64,000 nucleotides of DNA, taken from NCBI RefSeq assembly GCF_900129885.1, contig NZ_FQXE01000008.1, positions 1 through 64,000 on the forward strand, in the 5' to 3' direction. This DNA comes from Pollutimonas bauzanensis (GTDB taxonomy: Bacteria > Pseudomonadota > Gammaproteobacteria > Burkholderiales > Burkholderiaceae_B). The translations under genes and the position numbers were made by a program. The notes under the pieces are model-generated. The model was not told the origin of the DNA and did not search any database. It worked only from the letters and a program-made list of their open reading frames with translations. This document shows, in pieces, positions 1 through 7,492 of the stretch. Positions within the stretch are counted from its first letter, which is position 1, and every line of letters begins with the position of its first letter.

Positions 1-94
1 AGGCAAAAGCTTAAGAAAATTGGAGGCCCGGGTGGGTCAGTTTTACTCCGGCCGAAAAGCCGGAAAGTGGGTCAGTTTTAAACCGGCGTTGACA
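1..94 (+). mobile_element. Right end of an IS21-family insertion sequence (partial)
   Basis: Two direct copies of the 14-mer gtgggtcagtttta lie at 32-45 and 67-80, 35 bases apart, followed by a terminus ending in ...gttgaca at 88-94. Tandem internal repeats near the tips and a terminal TGT/ACA are typical of IS21-family elements. No transposase gene is inside the window; a short frame ending in taa at 12-14 could be the tail of istB but is too short to judge. The frame of the downstream AAA+ gene reads back only to a stop codon inside this end, which suggests insertion into that gene. Confidence 0.6.
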
Positions 95-122
95 CTTACG
101 CCAGCCTGTACCGCTCACTCTC

Positions 123-899
123 ATGCCCGGCCTTGCGCGCCTGAATGCAATCCGCGATGCGCTTGCAGCGGAATTCCCGTGGGCGCATGACGCGCTGAGG
201 GTGATCATGAGCGGCCTCGTGGCTCGACAGCGGCACGGCGTCAGGCGTCTGGGCATGCAGCCCATATTGTTGGCCGGCAACCCGGGAAGCGGTAAAACAC
301 GATTTGCGCAGCGCCTGTCCGACTTGCTCGGCACGCCCAATGCGCTGATCAATTTAGCGGGAATGTCCGATGTCAAAGTGCTCAAAGGCGTCACTCGCGG
401 CTGGGCGAGCAACCGGCCGTCACGTTTGATTGAGTTCATTGGACAAGTCAAAGTGGCCAATCCGCTTTTTGTCCTGGATGAGATCGATAAGGCCCAGACC
501 TATGATCACGGCAATGGCGGGCGCCCGCACGATGCGTTGCTCGATCTCTTGGAGCCAGGCAATGCTCGGCGTTACAACGATATTTACCTGTTAACGGAAT
601 GCGATCTCTCCCACTGCTTGTACATCGCCACGGCCAATTCGTTATTGACGTTGCCAGAACCTCTGCTCTCGCGCTTGCAACCGGTGCTCTTTCCGATGCC
701 AGGACCCGAGCATACTGAGGTTATTGCTAGAGGTATCGTCACGGATCTCGAGCGCGAGTGGAACGTACCAAACGGAGCGTTGACCGTGTCAGCGCGCGAT
801 ATCGAACGGCTGCGCGGCCTGGGCCCACGTGAAATGCGCCGAGCGCTGTTGGGACTGTTCGGCGACGAAGTACATTCTGCGATCTACACATTGCATTAA
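123..899 (+). CDS. Lon-like AAA+ ATPase, probably 5'-truncated
   Basis: An AAA+ ATPase module resembling the ATPase part of Lon without a protease domain. Visible are Walker A GNPGSGKT (residues 52-59), Walker B LFVLDEID (about 115-122), a sensor-1 Asn in IATANSL (about 168-174), an Arg in LLSRLQ and a sensor-2-like GPREMRRALL near the C-terminus. The reading frame stays open upstream of the ATG at 123 as far as a TGA at 90-92 inside the IS end, and no ribosome binding site precedes the ATG. I infer that the original N-terminal region was separated by the insertion element. Such stand-alone Lon-type ATPases may act as protein remodellers, but no substrate can be named. It may be a non-functional remnant. 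Confidence 0.65.
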   Translation: MPGLARLNAIRDALAAEFPWAHDALRVIMSGLVARQRHGVRRLGMQPILLAGNPGSGKTRFAQRLSDLLGTPNALINLAGMSDVKVLKGVTRGWASNRPSRLIEFIGQVKVANPLFVLDEIDKAQTYDHGNGGRPHDALLDLLEPGNARRYNDIYLLTECDLSHCLYIATANSLLTLPEPLLSRLQPVLFPMPGPEHTEVIARGIVTDLEREWNVPNGALTVSARDIERLRGLGPREMRRALLGLFGDEVHSAIYTLH

Positions 900-960
900 C
901 TGAAACAGCCTGAACGCTATCAATTGGGACAGGCTACGCGTCAAGCTGAAGGAAATTATC

Positions 961-1824
961 ATGACCACGTATCGCCAATGGCTTCCCGCTAATGACACCG
1001 GGCGTGACTTCATCGTCGGGGACTTGCACGGCTGTCTGGATCTATTACAGGCCGAGTTAACACGCGCCGATTTCGATCGCAATAGGGATCGACTGTTCTC
1101 GGTCGGAGATTTAATTGATCGCGGCCCCGATTCTATGGGATGCCTGAGGTTACTCCGCGAACCGTGGTTTTACGCCGTTGTAGGCAACCACGAAGATATG
1201 CTGCTCAGCTATTACAAGAAGCGGAATCCAAACTATCACAGCGCGCCGGATTTCATTCGCAATGGTGGAGGCTGGGTGCATCGGTTAGATGAGCATGAAA
1301 AATCGGAGCTAGAGGACGATCTTTTGCCTCGGGTGCTGGCGCTACCGTACGTGATCACCGTGGGCCAGGATCCCGATATGTTTCATGTGACGCACGCCGA
1401 GCTCATGACAGGCGCGCCTGATGAGAACTATTGGTCAGCTATCGCTGGGTTGCCCATCGACCAATCTCCTAAGCAAGTATTAACCGATGCGATGCTGACC
1501 GACAGGGTACTGTCTGAAATGACGGGTGCTCTCACCTGGGGTCGACGCCTGATTCTTAACGCCAGCGCCCAGGAAGCCACGGAAATCGAGACACGAGCGG
1601 GAAAAATATTGATGAGCCAGAAGCCTTGGCACGCGGGATTGTCATTAACGTATGTTGGCCATACGCCATTAACCCAGATGGTGCTATATGAATCGCACCT
1701 TTTCATTGATCGCGGAGCGTTCAAAAGAGGGGCCAACACATGTTTGTTGGTGCTTAACCAGGACAATGTTCGCGGATGGCTCGGGTGTAACAGTAATGAC
1801 CCATCCCGATCAGGTGATAGTTAA
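961..1824 (+). CDS. Metallophosphoesterase, PPP-type Ser/Thr phosphatase family
   Basis: A 287-residue cytosolic calcineurin-like phosphoesterase. The family signature is complete: GDLHG at residues 20-24, GDLIDRG at 49-55 and GNHE at 75-78, with later His residues in HVTHAE and GHTP that can complete the dinuclear metal site. This arrangement is that of bacterial PrpA/lambda-phosphatase-like enzymes and of ApaH; from sequence alone protein phosphatase and dinucleotide hydrolase activities cannot be separated. The ATG at 961 is preceded by a gaagga Shine-Dalgarno. It follows the AAA+ gene by 61 bases on the same strand and may be its partner. No link to fluoride or metals is visible. Confidence 0.75.
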   Translation: MTTYRQWLPANDTGRDFIVGDLHGCLDLLQAELTRADFDRNRDRLFSVGDLIDRGPDSMGCLRLLREPWFYAVVGNHEDMLLSYYKKRNPNYHSAPDFIRNGGGWVHRLDEHEKSELEDDLLPRVLALPYVITVGQDPDMFHVTHAELMTGAPDENYWSAIAGLPIDQSPKQVLTDAMLTDRVLSEMTGALTWGRRLILNASAQEATEIETRAGKILMSQKPWHAGLSLTYVGHTPLTQMVLYESHLFIDRGAFKRGANTCLLVLNQDNVRGWLGCNSNDPSRSGDS

Positions 1825-2093
1825 GGACGCTCAGAGATAACTAACAGCGCTCGCAGCTCAGCAATGCTTATCCCACAGCGGGACTCACCTTTTTGCTGCT
1901 AATAGCTGAGGACCTGCGTCTTGCTTGAAGCATAAAGCCCGTACGCTGATCGCTGCCTATTAAAAGGCCATTCCCCGCGTGCAGACGCTTCGGAAATAAA
2001 CTTCGTATATCCAAGCTGATGACCCTGACGGCGACATGTTGCTAAAATATAAAAACACTTGAAAAGTAACTACCGTTACTTTATAGTCGTACC
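1825..2093. other. Intergenic region ahead of chrB-like gene
   Basis: This 269-base stretch holds no convincing coding frame. Its last 50 bases are AT-rich and carry a perfect palindrome just before the next gene (listed separately). I see nothing else that can be named. Confidence 0.5.
2063..2082. promoter_or_regulatory. Perfect palindrome, candidate operator of the chrB-like operon
   Basis: AAAGTAAC, four bases (tacc), then GTTACTTT: two exact 8-base inverted arms ending 12 bases before the ATG of the ChrB-like gene. The position suits a repressor site overlapping the promoter or start site. ChrB-type proteins are known regulators of chromate operons, so autoregulation is possible but not shown. 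A similar GTAAC-N4-GTTACTTT occurs at 8351-8367. Confidence 0.5.
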
Positions 2094-2636
2094 ATGAAAA
2101 TTATGAGCTGGCTATTACTGACCTACAAGGTCCCTCCCGAACCACCAAAAAGACGCGTGGCGTTATGGCGCAAGCTAAAAGGAATGGGCGGGATTTACCT
2201 GCAGAACGGCGTATGTCTACTGCCCAAGACCGATGATCATGTTCGCCAACTCAAGATGTTGGAAAACGAGATCTTTGAAATGAAAGGCGATTCCGTGATC
2301 CTCGAAACCGTCGCCTTAGATCCTTCCCAAGAAGAGAAAGTCATCGCGCGCTTTAAAGCCGACCGGGATGAGGAGTACGAGGAATTTCTAGACAAGTGCA
2401 AGGATTTCGAAGGCGAAATTGCCAAGGAAGTCGCTGCAAACCATTTCACCTACGCCGAGTTGGAAGAAAACGATGTCGATCTTAAAAAGCTGCAAAACTG
2501 GCTGGAAAAAATCCGCAAGCTAGATTTTTATGGCGCCACGCTTGCCTCTGACGCGCAGAAGCGGTTGAGTGACTGCGAAACGCTGCTAGATGTCTATGCG
2601 CATCAGGTTTTCGATGCGCAATCCGAGAACCGCTAA
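2094..2636 (+). CDS. ChrB N-terminal-domain protein
   Basis: A 180-residue soluble protein matching the N-terminal domain of ChrB (for example WLLLTYKVPPEPPKRRVALWR and the YLQNGVCLLP region), here without the C-terminal chromate-resistance domain found in full-length ChrB. ChrB proteins act as chromate-responsive regulators of chr operons; isolated N-domain proteins often sit next to transporters and are of uncertain function. The middle (residues about 60-120) is rich in Glu and Lys and predicted helical. The ATG at 2094 directly follows a palindromic operator-like site. It begins an apparent operon with the CDF-like gene 13 bases downstream. A regulatory role is inferred; no chrA transporter is present in the window. 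Confidence 0.7.
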   Translation: MKIMSWLLLTYKVPPEPPKRRVALWRKLKGMGGIYLQNGVCLLPKTDDHVRQLKMLENEIFEMKGDSVILETVALDPSQEEKVIARFKADRDEEYEEFLDKCKDFEGEIAKEVAANHFTYAELEENDVDLKKLQNWLEKIRKLDFYGATLASDAQKRLSDCETLLDVYAHQVFDAQSENR

Positions 2637-2649
2637 GGCAACTGCCCTC

Positions 2650-3288
2650 ATGAAATCATCAGAGCCTCAACAAACGAGTACCGCGCGGCCTTCAATGTCA
2701 ATATATTCAGATATGGGCTTACGCCGTGTAGTGATCATCGTCGCGTTGGCAAATCTCGCATACTTTTTCGTTGAGTTCGCGATGGCACGGCGCATCGGAT
2801 CGGTTTCGCTGTTCGCCGACAGCATCGATTTCCTGGAAGATGCCTCAGTCAATCTATTAATCGCGCTAGCGATTGGCTGGTCGCCACGCAATCGCGCCCG
2901 CGTTGGCATGTTGTTGGCCGCTATCCTTATGGCCCCTGTCCTAGCGTTACTGTGGACCGCATGGCAGAAGTTTAATGTTCCGACTCCGCCTGAGCCGTGG
3001 CTGCTGTCATTGACCGGTTTAGGGGCAATGGTTGTAAATTTTGGGTGTGCTCTCTTGTTGGCACGATTCCGACACCACGGCGGCACGCTTACCCGAGCCG
3101 CTTTCCTTTCGGCGCGCAACGATGTACTGGCCAACATCGGCATTATCTTAGCGGGTGTGATCACGCTTCAATGGTCTTCGGGGTGGCCGGATCTGATTGT
3201 CGGTCTTGCCATTGCGGCGGTCAATGTGGACGCGGCCAAATCAGTGTGGAGCGCTGCCCGGAAAGAACACTTGCTGCCCTCAGCATGA
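2650..3288 (+). CDS. Cation diffusion facilitator-like transporter, divergent
   Basis: A 212-residue membrane protein of five to six helices related to the transmembrane domain of CDF transporters. FADSIDFLEDASVN occupies the place of the metal-binding ADSxHxxxD motif and LSARNDVLANIG that of HxxxDxxxS, so the usual His residues are absent. The C-terminal cytoplasmic domain is also missing, so metal specificity is unclear. I start it at 2650, 13 bases after the stop of the chrB-like gene with aagg upstream; an in-frame ATG at 2695 is also possible and the upstream frame overlaps the previous gene. Co-transcription with the ChrB-domain protein suggests metal or oxyanion stress. Confidence 0.65.
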   Translation: MKSSEPQQTSTARPSMSIYSDMGLRRVVIIVALANLAYFFVEFAMARRIGSVSLFADSIDFLEDASVNLLIALAIGWSPRNRARVGMLLAAILMAPVLALLWTAWQKFNVPTPPEPWLLSLTGLGAMVVNFGCALLLARFRHHGGTLTRAAFLSARNDVLANIGIILAGVITLQWSSGWPDLIVGLAIAAVNVDAAKSVWSAARKEHLLPSA

Positions 3289-3354
3289 AAGAAGCCGCGA
3301 AGCGTGATGAGGTCGATTCGAGTATGCCATTGACCTCTTGAGATTCCCAAATCC

Positions 3355-3987
3355 ATGATTGCAATTGATATCCTACGTGAAAGTCTTCATTTTTCCGAGA
3401 CCGCTATTCCCGGAAATGTTTCTCTATTACTAGCCGTTGTCGATCATTTCCGAGGGCTTTCCGTCTACGTACTGAAAGCGACCTTTGCGCTTTTCGAGCC
3501 CAGGCTGTTCATCGTCCAGGCCTTGTTATGCGCAGGATGGAGGTGGCATCAACGGCATCAGCCAGGGACGACCATCACTTGGGTATCTTTTAGGCGCGAA
3601 GCCGCTTTTTGTCTAATTTGTTTTATCGCCTGCGTTGGCGCCGTGGGTCTTCTTAAGATTACGCTTCAGATTCCTCGACCCGAGTATGCCTTGCAGCACT
3701 TTATTCCAAGACTGTCGGCGGGCGATCCCTTCGGTTTCCCGAGTGGCCATGCGGCAATAGCCGCAGCGGTGGCCTTTGTATTGTGGCGGCGAGCATCCAC
3801 TTTCGGTCGTGCAGTTCTGGCGGCCATGGTTGCTTGGGTGATGACGGCCCGCTGCATCGCAGGGCTGCATTTTCCATTCGATGTGCTATCGGGGGCTGTC
3901 ATCGCTTTGGTAACCGCTGCATGCATATCTTTAATATATCGTCTCTGGCGATGCAATATGCGGAGCTCTGAGCATCATGTTGTCTGA
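3355..3987 (+). CDS. PAP2-superfamily membrane phosphatase
   Basis: A 210-residue membrane protein with the three PAP2 motifs: LKITLQIPRP (Kx6RP), FPSGHAA (PSGH) and ARCIAGLHFPFDV (the family SRx5Hx3D motif with A for S). Members dephosphorylate lipid phosphates such as undecaprenyl diphosphate or phosphatidate at the membrane outer face, using a His nucleophile. Here the catalytic His residues of motifs 2 and 3 are present. It follows the CDF-like gene by 66 bases on the same strand, so it is likely in the same transcript. The substrate cannot be predicted, and the Ser-to-Ala change in motif 3 is a family variation of unknown effect. Confidence 0.75.
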   Translation: MIAIDILRESLHFSETAIPGNVSLLLAVVDHFRGLSVYVLKATFALFEPRLFIVQALLCAGWRWHQRHQPGTTITWVSFRREAAFCLICFIACVGAVGLLKITLQIPRPEYALQHFIPRLSAGDPFGFPSGHAAIAAAVAFVLWRRASTFGRAVLAAMVAWVMTARCIAGLHFPFDVLSGAVIALVTAACISLIYRLWRCNMRSSEHHVV

Positions 3988-4064
3988 GTCACTTGATTGG
4001 CATAGCCGTTGTAATAAACAGGAATACTCAGTCGATTGTCTTTATTTACTCGTAGGGGATTAGC

Positions 4065-4820
4065 ATGATGCTCTGGACCCATGCCGGACCTTCGGTTCTG
4101 GCGGCATTTCTGGCTTCGCTGGTGGAGTTTGTCGAGGCACTGACTATCGTGCTTGCCGTGGGCACTGTCAGGGGCTGGCGATCCGCACTAACAGGGGTGG
4201 CCGGTGGCGTGGTTCTGCTCGCTGTCATGATTATTGCGTTTGGACCGCTGCTGGGACAAATACCCATCAAATTGCTGCAAATATTCGTCGGCATGCTTTT
4301 GCTGCTTTTTGGCATGCGCTGGCTGCGTAAAGCCATACTGCGGTCCGCAGGGGCCATCGGACTGCACGATGAACAAGCGGCCTTTGATGCCGAAACGGCC
4401 CAGTTGCGCGCGACCAGTGTAAAGGCGGCAACCACGCTCGATCCCTTGGCCGTGGCCACCGCCTTCAAGGCAGTATTGCTTGAGGGCATCGAAGTCGTGT
4501 TCATCGTTATTGCTGTAGGCGCCACTGCCAATATGCTTGTCCCCGCCAGCGTGGGCGCCGCTCTAGCAGGTGTGCTTGTTATTGCGCTGGGCATAGTGCT
4601 GCAAAAGCCTCTGGCTCGCATTCCAGAAAACACGCTCAAATTCGCGGTTGGCGTATTGATTTCGGCTTTCGGTATTTTCTGGGTCGGGGAAGGATTCGGC
4701 CTAGTCTGGCCAGGCGAAGATCTGGCAATTCTGGCGCTGGCGGTCGCGTTGCTTATTGTGGCGCTGGCTTCGGTCAAGCTTGCTCGCCATCGACTTCAAT
4801 CTATGGAGGTTGCGTCATGA
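4065..4820 (+). CDS. COG4280-like integral membrane protein, tandem-repeat architecture
   Basis: A 251-residue membrane protein with two related halves, each starting with an acidic helix motif: EFVEALTIVLAVG (residues 21-33) and EGIEVVFIVIAVG (140-152). A charged cytosolic linker (about 88-130) separates them. Paired ExxE helices of this type occur in membrane ion-transporter families with inverted-repeat topology such as COG4280 proteins, the cadmium/cation LysE-like group and GDT1-like proteins. I infer an ion or small-solute transporter, substrate unknown. The start has a good aggggatt Shine-Dalgarno. Its stop overlaps the ATG of the next small membrane gene (ATGA), so the two are translationally coupled and perhaps form one complex. 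Confidence 0.6.
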   Translation: MMLWTHAGPSVLAAFLASLVEFVEALTIVLAVGTVRGWRSALTGVAGGVVLLAVMIIAFGPLLGQIPIKLLQIFVGMLLLLFGMRWLRKAILRSAGAIGLHDEQAAFDAETAQLRATSVKAATTLDPLAVATAFKAVLLEGIEVVFIVIAVGATANMLVPASVGAALAGVLVIALGIVLQKPLARIPENTLKFAVGVLISAFGIFWVGEGFGLVWPGEDLAILALAVALLIVALASVKLARHRLQSMEVAS

Positions 4821-5035
4821 CCGGGCTGATCGAATTTTTGCAAAAACTAGGGCGCTTGTTCGTGGATGATGGAAGTCTGGCGATTGCACTGATTGGATGG
4901 TGCGTAGCGGCCGGTCTGCTCTTGCCGACTTTTGCCCCGCAAAACGTGTGGAGCGCGCCCTTATTTTCCTTAGGATGCCTGCTTATTTTGATTGGCAATG
5001 TCGCCCGTAGCGCCGAGCGACACAAAAAGCGATAG
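4817..5035 (+). CDS. Small two-helix membrane protein of unknown function
   Basis: A 72-residue protein with an amphipathic N-terminus and two hydrophobic segments (about 22-40 and 48-62), ending in a basic ARSAERHKKR tail that should face the cytoplasm. I do not recognise the family. The ATGA overlap with the preceding COG4280-like gene argues for coupled expression and an accessory role for that transporter. It ends 30 bases before the convergent MFS gene. Confidence 0.55.
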   Translation: MTGLIEFLQKLGRLFVDDGSLAIALIGWCVAAGLLLPTFAPQNVWSAPLFSLGCLLILIGNVARSAERHKKR

Positions 5036-5065
5036 CGATGATGTGTTGTTCATGGCGCATTTCAT

Positions 5066-6256
5066 TTACTTATGGATACGGCGACTGACCCATATGAATA
5101 ACGGTATGGCTGCAAGTTGCGCCACAACACAAAACACAATCGTCGCCCATACAGAACGGTCGTAAAGCATGCCTATTGCCGCACTACCGGCAAACCAGAA
5201 TACGCCATAGCCGGCCGTAAACAAACCAAACGCTGAAGCTCGACGCTCGGAAGAGACCATCGGCGCAACAGCGGCCGGGATAATGGATTCATGCACGCCC
5301 ATACCAAGACCCCAAATAGCGGCTCCGACTAGGGCCACCCAAAAATTCCCCAGGAAAACCAGCGGCGCAAAGAGCGCTGATAGCAATGTCAGGCCTATGA
5401 GCACACGAAACCCATAACGATCAAAGAGGCGTCCGAAGAGCAGCGAACCGCTGCCGCTGACCGCCATCGCAACAGCATAAAACGCGGCGATCCATTCGTT
5501 TGGAACGGTATGAGCGCGACTGAAGTGATAGGCAATCAAGGGGTAGTCGGCAAAACCCGCTGCAATCAAGCCCGCCCCAAGCAAATAGATCCAAAAGACA
5601 CGCGGCAAGCCATTACTTGCTTCAGAGGGGGATTGCACAACCAAATCCTGCGGGCGTGGATAGCGCCAACGCGCAAGCCCGACAAAACAGAGATTGATCA
5701 GAGCGGGCAAAGCCAGCACGGCAAACGATTCCCGATAGCTGCCGTGTTGGGCAAGTATCAAGGCAACGACCAAGGGGCCGAATAGCGCGCCCAATTGATC
5801 GAGCGATTCGTGTATGCCAAAGACCCAGCCGTATCTGCCTACCTGTTGCGCAGCATAAGAGAGCATCACGTCGCGCGGGGGATTACGGATGGCTTTGCCA
5901 ACCCGTTCCAGAATGATCAGAACGGCGGCTGCCTGCCAGCTATGTGTTAAAGCCAGGGCGGGCACTGCCGCCATTTGCAACACATAGCCACTGATGGTGA
6001 TAGGCCAAAATTGTTGTGTAGTATCGGCCAAACGACCCGAAACCAGCCTTAGCCCATAGCCTGCCAGTTCGCCAAAGCCGGTAACTACGCCAACAATCGT
6101 CGCCGTCGCCTGCAAGCTGGCCAGGTACGGCCCAAGAATGCTGCGCGCCCCTTCGTAGGTAAAATCCGCAAAAAAACTTAGTACACCGATTAGCAATACA
6201 AACTGATAGGCGCGGCGGCTTGGATCCGCGGCGGGCTTTGAGTCGTGTGTCAACAT
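5066..6256 (-). CDS. MFS transporter under a fluoride riboswitch
   Basis: A 396-residue major facilitator with about twelve hydrophobic helices. The cytoplasmic loop 2-3 motif appears as GYGLRLVSGRLADTT, and ERVGKAIRNPPRDVML matches a set of MFS proteins otherwise annotated only as generic transporters; the second half repeats LLFGRLFDRYGFRVL. No substrate motif is visible. The gene begins about 70 bases downstream of a fluoride riboswitch with an overlapping intrinsic terminator, so expression should rise when cytosolic fluoride is high. I infer a role in fluoride tolerance, either export of fluoride or of a by-product, or uptake of a compensating solute. The histidine phosphatase gene lies immediately upstream of the riboswitch. 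Confidence 0.8.
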   Translation of the reverse strand: MLTHDSKPAADPSRRAYQFVLLIGVLSFFADFTYEGARSILGPYLASLQATATIVGVVTGFGELAGYGLRLVSGRLADTTQQFWPITISGYVLQMAAVPALALTHSWQAAAVLIILERVGKAIRNPPRDVMLSYAAQQVGRYGWVFGIHESLDQLGALFGPLVVALILAQHGSYRESFAVLALPALINLCFVGLARWRYPRPQDLVVQSPSEASNGLPRVFWIYLLGAGLIAAGFADYPLIAYHFSRAHTVPNEWIAAFYAVAMAVSGSGSLLFGRLFDRYGFRVLIGLTLLSALFAPLVFLGNFWVALVGAAIWGLGMGVHESIIPAAVAPMVSSERRASAFGLFTAGYGVFWFAGSAAIGMLYDRSVWATIVFCVVAQLAAIPLFIWVSRRIHK

Positions 6257-6324
6257 GTCCGTTTCCTGTGCTTGGGCTCAATAGTGAGCACATGAGGCAA
6301 GCCTGGAAGCGGAAAACGGGAAAC

Positions 6325-6364
6325 AAAAAATGCCTACAACTCCCGATCCAGGAAGGTGTAGGCA
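6325..6364 (-). terminator. Riboswitch-linked intrinsic terminator of the MFS gene
   Basis: On the minus strand TGCCTACA (6364-6357) pairs with TGTAGGCA (6338-6331) and is followed by six U residues (6330-6325). The 5' arm is part of the aptamer's conserved 3' strand, so ligand-bound aptamer and terminator are mutually exclusive. This is a standard ON-switch layout. Confidence 0.85.
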
Positions 6365-6409
6365 TCATCAGTCGCTGATAGCGACGGTTAGCGGAGGAAT
6401 GCCATCTCC
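6358..6409 (-). promoter_or_regulatory. Fluoride riboswitch (crcB motif) 1
   Basis: Read on the minus strand this has the conserved GGAGATGGCATTCCTCC 5' stem, the AACC linker, a variable hairpin and the CTGATGATGCCTAC 3' element that forms the pseudoknot of the fluoride aptamer. It matches the Pseudomonas-type aptamer very closely. The 3' strand is shared with a terminator at 6325-6364. Only 37 bases separate it from the upstream histidine phosphatase stop, and I find no good promoter in that gap, so transcripts may enter from the crcB operon. Confidence 0.93.
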
Positions 6410-6446
6410 GTCGGTGCAAAAACCAAGGTGGCGTTACACGCAACCC

Positions 6447-7076
6447 TCAATTAGTCGGTAGTTCTTCTAAATGTGCGGTGTCATTGATACAACGTATTGT
6501 GATCTTCCCATCATGGATGTCAATATGATTGATGCAGCAGGGACTTTGCGCCACGCGCCAATAGGCAGAAAGCGGCTGATCTAACAACTGGAGCAACAGG
6601 GCACGGTTTACGCTGTCATGCCCGATGAGCAAGACCACATCCGATTTGTTCGGGTGGCGTTCTAACACGGTACGTAAACCATCGGCCGTGCGCGCTACGA
6701 GATCTTGCAATGACTCCCCATCGGGAAAGCGCATCAGATGCGGGCTGTTGTACCAGGCCTGATAAAGCGTTGGCCAACGTTCGCTTACCGCTTCGTGCGT
6801 TAATCCCTGCCATTGGCCATAATCGAGGTCATGCAAGCCATTAAGCACTTTGGATGAAAGATTCAGTGCTTGTGCAATGGGCGCGCCGGTGGCGATGCTT
6901 CGGCCCATGGGGCTGGTATACAGCGCCACAGGCGAAAAACGTGCAGCCACCCGCTGCGCTAACACGTGCGCTTGGCGCTCCCCAAGCGGGCTTAACGGGA
7001 GTTCGGCACGACCTCGAAATCGTTCGGGATTAATGCCCTCGACATGGCCGTGGCGCATAAGAATCAGTGTAGTCAT
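6447..7076 (-). CDS. Histidine phosphatase (phosphoglycerate mutase-like)
   Basis: A 209-residue branch-1 histidine phosphatase. The phosphorylated His lies in LMRHGH (residues 7-12), followed by FRGRAELPLSPLGERQA; the second His is in LIGHDSVNRALL. Lengths and motifs fit GpmB/CobC-like enzymes; whether it acts as a mutase, a phosphatase or on a nucleotide cannot be told. I start at 7076 (MTTLILMRHG), preceded by an aaggga Shine-Dalgarno, because the longer frame adds a non-conserved leader. It is the third gene after fluoride riboswitch 2 (crcB-DUF190-this gene). Because enolase, the next glycolytic step after phosphoglycerate mutase, is also riboswitch-controlled here, a link to 2-/3-phosphoglycerate handling is worth considering, but it is inference. 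Confidence 0.8.
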   Translation of the reverse strand: MTTLILMRHGHVEGINPERFRGRAELPLSPLGERQAHVLAQRVAARFSPVALYTSPMGRSIATGAPIAQALNLSSKVLNGLHDLDYGQWQGLTHEAVSERWPTLYQAWYNSPHLMRFPDGESLQDLVARTADGLRTVLERHPNKSDVVLLIGHDSVNRALLLQLLDQPLSAYWRVAQSPCCINHIDIHDGKITIRCINDTAHLEELPTN

Positions 7077-7151
7077 TGATTTTCCCTTATCCAAAATAAA
7101 ATAATTGAAGCGGACCCAATTCGTAAGGACAACCCCCTGCATCGGCGGGCA

Positions 7152-7475
7152 TCAATCGGGGTCGCCTATCAGTCCAAATTCCACGCGTGTCTTGGAGTAA
7201 AACAAATGAAGCGCCGGTTCGGCGGCTAAACGCGTCATGAGTTCTTCACTTTCTGCGTCGGTCACCACCACCGTAATTTCTATGGGTTGATCCGCCAGGT
7301 CAAAGAAACGCGCCGAATGAAGGCGGTGATGTCCGCCGAGTCCTTCTTGGGCGGCCGTCATCGTAGCGCCCCGAATCCCCATCGACTGAATAAGCGCCAT
7401 CAACCATTGATGCAGAGGGTGATGGCCATGGCGGCGGTCTTGTTGTGTAAAGAACGTCAGTTGATAGCCTGTCAT
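7152..7475 (-). CDS. DUF190 protein, crcB-linked
   Basis: A 107-residue DUF190 (COG1993) protein, a small PII-like ferredoxin fold. Typical features are the N-terminal FFTQQDRRHGHHPLHQWLM segment, RGATMTAAQEGLGGHHRLHSARFFDLADQPIEI and the C-terminal YSKTRVEFG. DUF190 genes are frequent neighbours of crcB, and PII-like folds suggest ligand sensing or binding to the channel, though no mechanism is established to my knowledge. It starts 18 bases after the crcB stop and is clearly in the same transcript. It shares much sequence with the DUF190 protein at 22995-23321. Confidence 0.88.
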   Translation of the reverse strand: MTGYQLTFFTQQDRRHGHHPLHQWLMALIQSMGIRGATMTAAQEGLGGHHRLHSARFFDLADQPIEITVVVTDAESEELMTRLAAEPALHLFYSKTRVEFGLIGDPD

Positions 7476-7492
7476 GATCGTGACTCCGTTAA

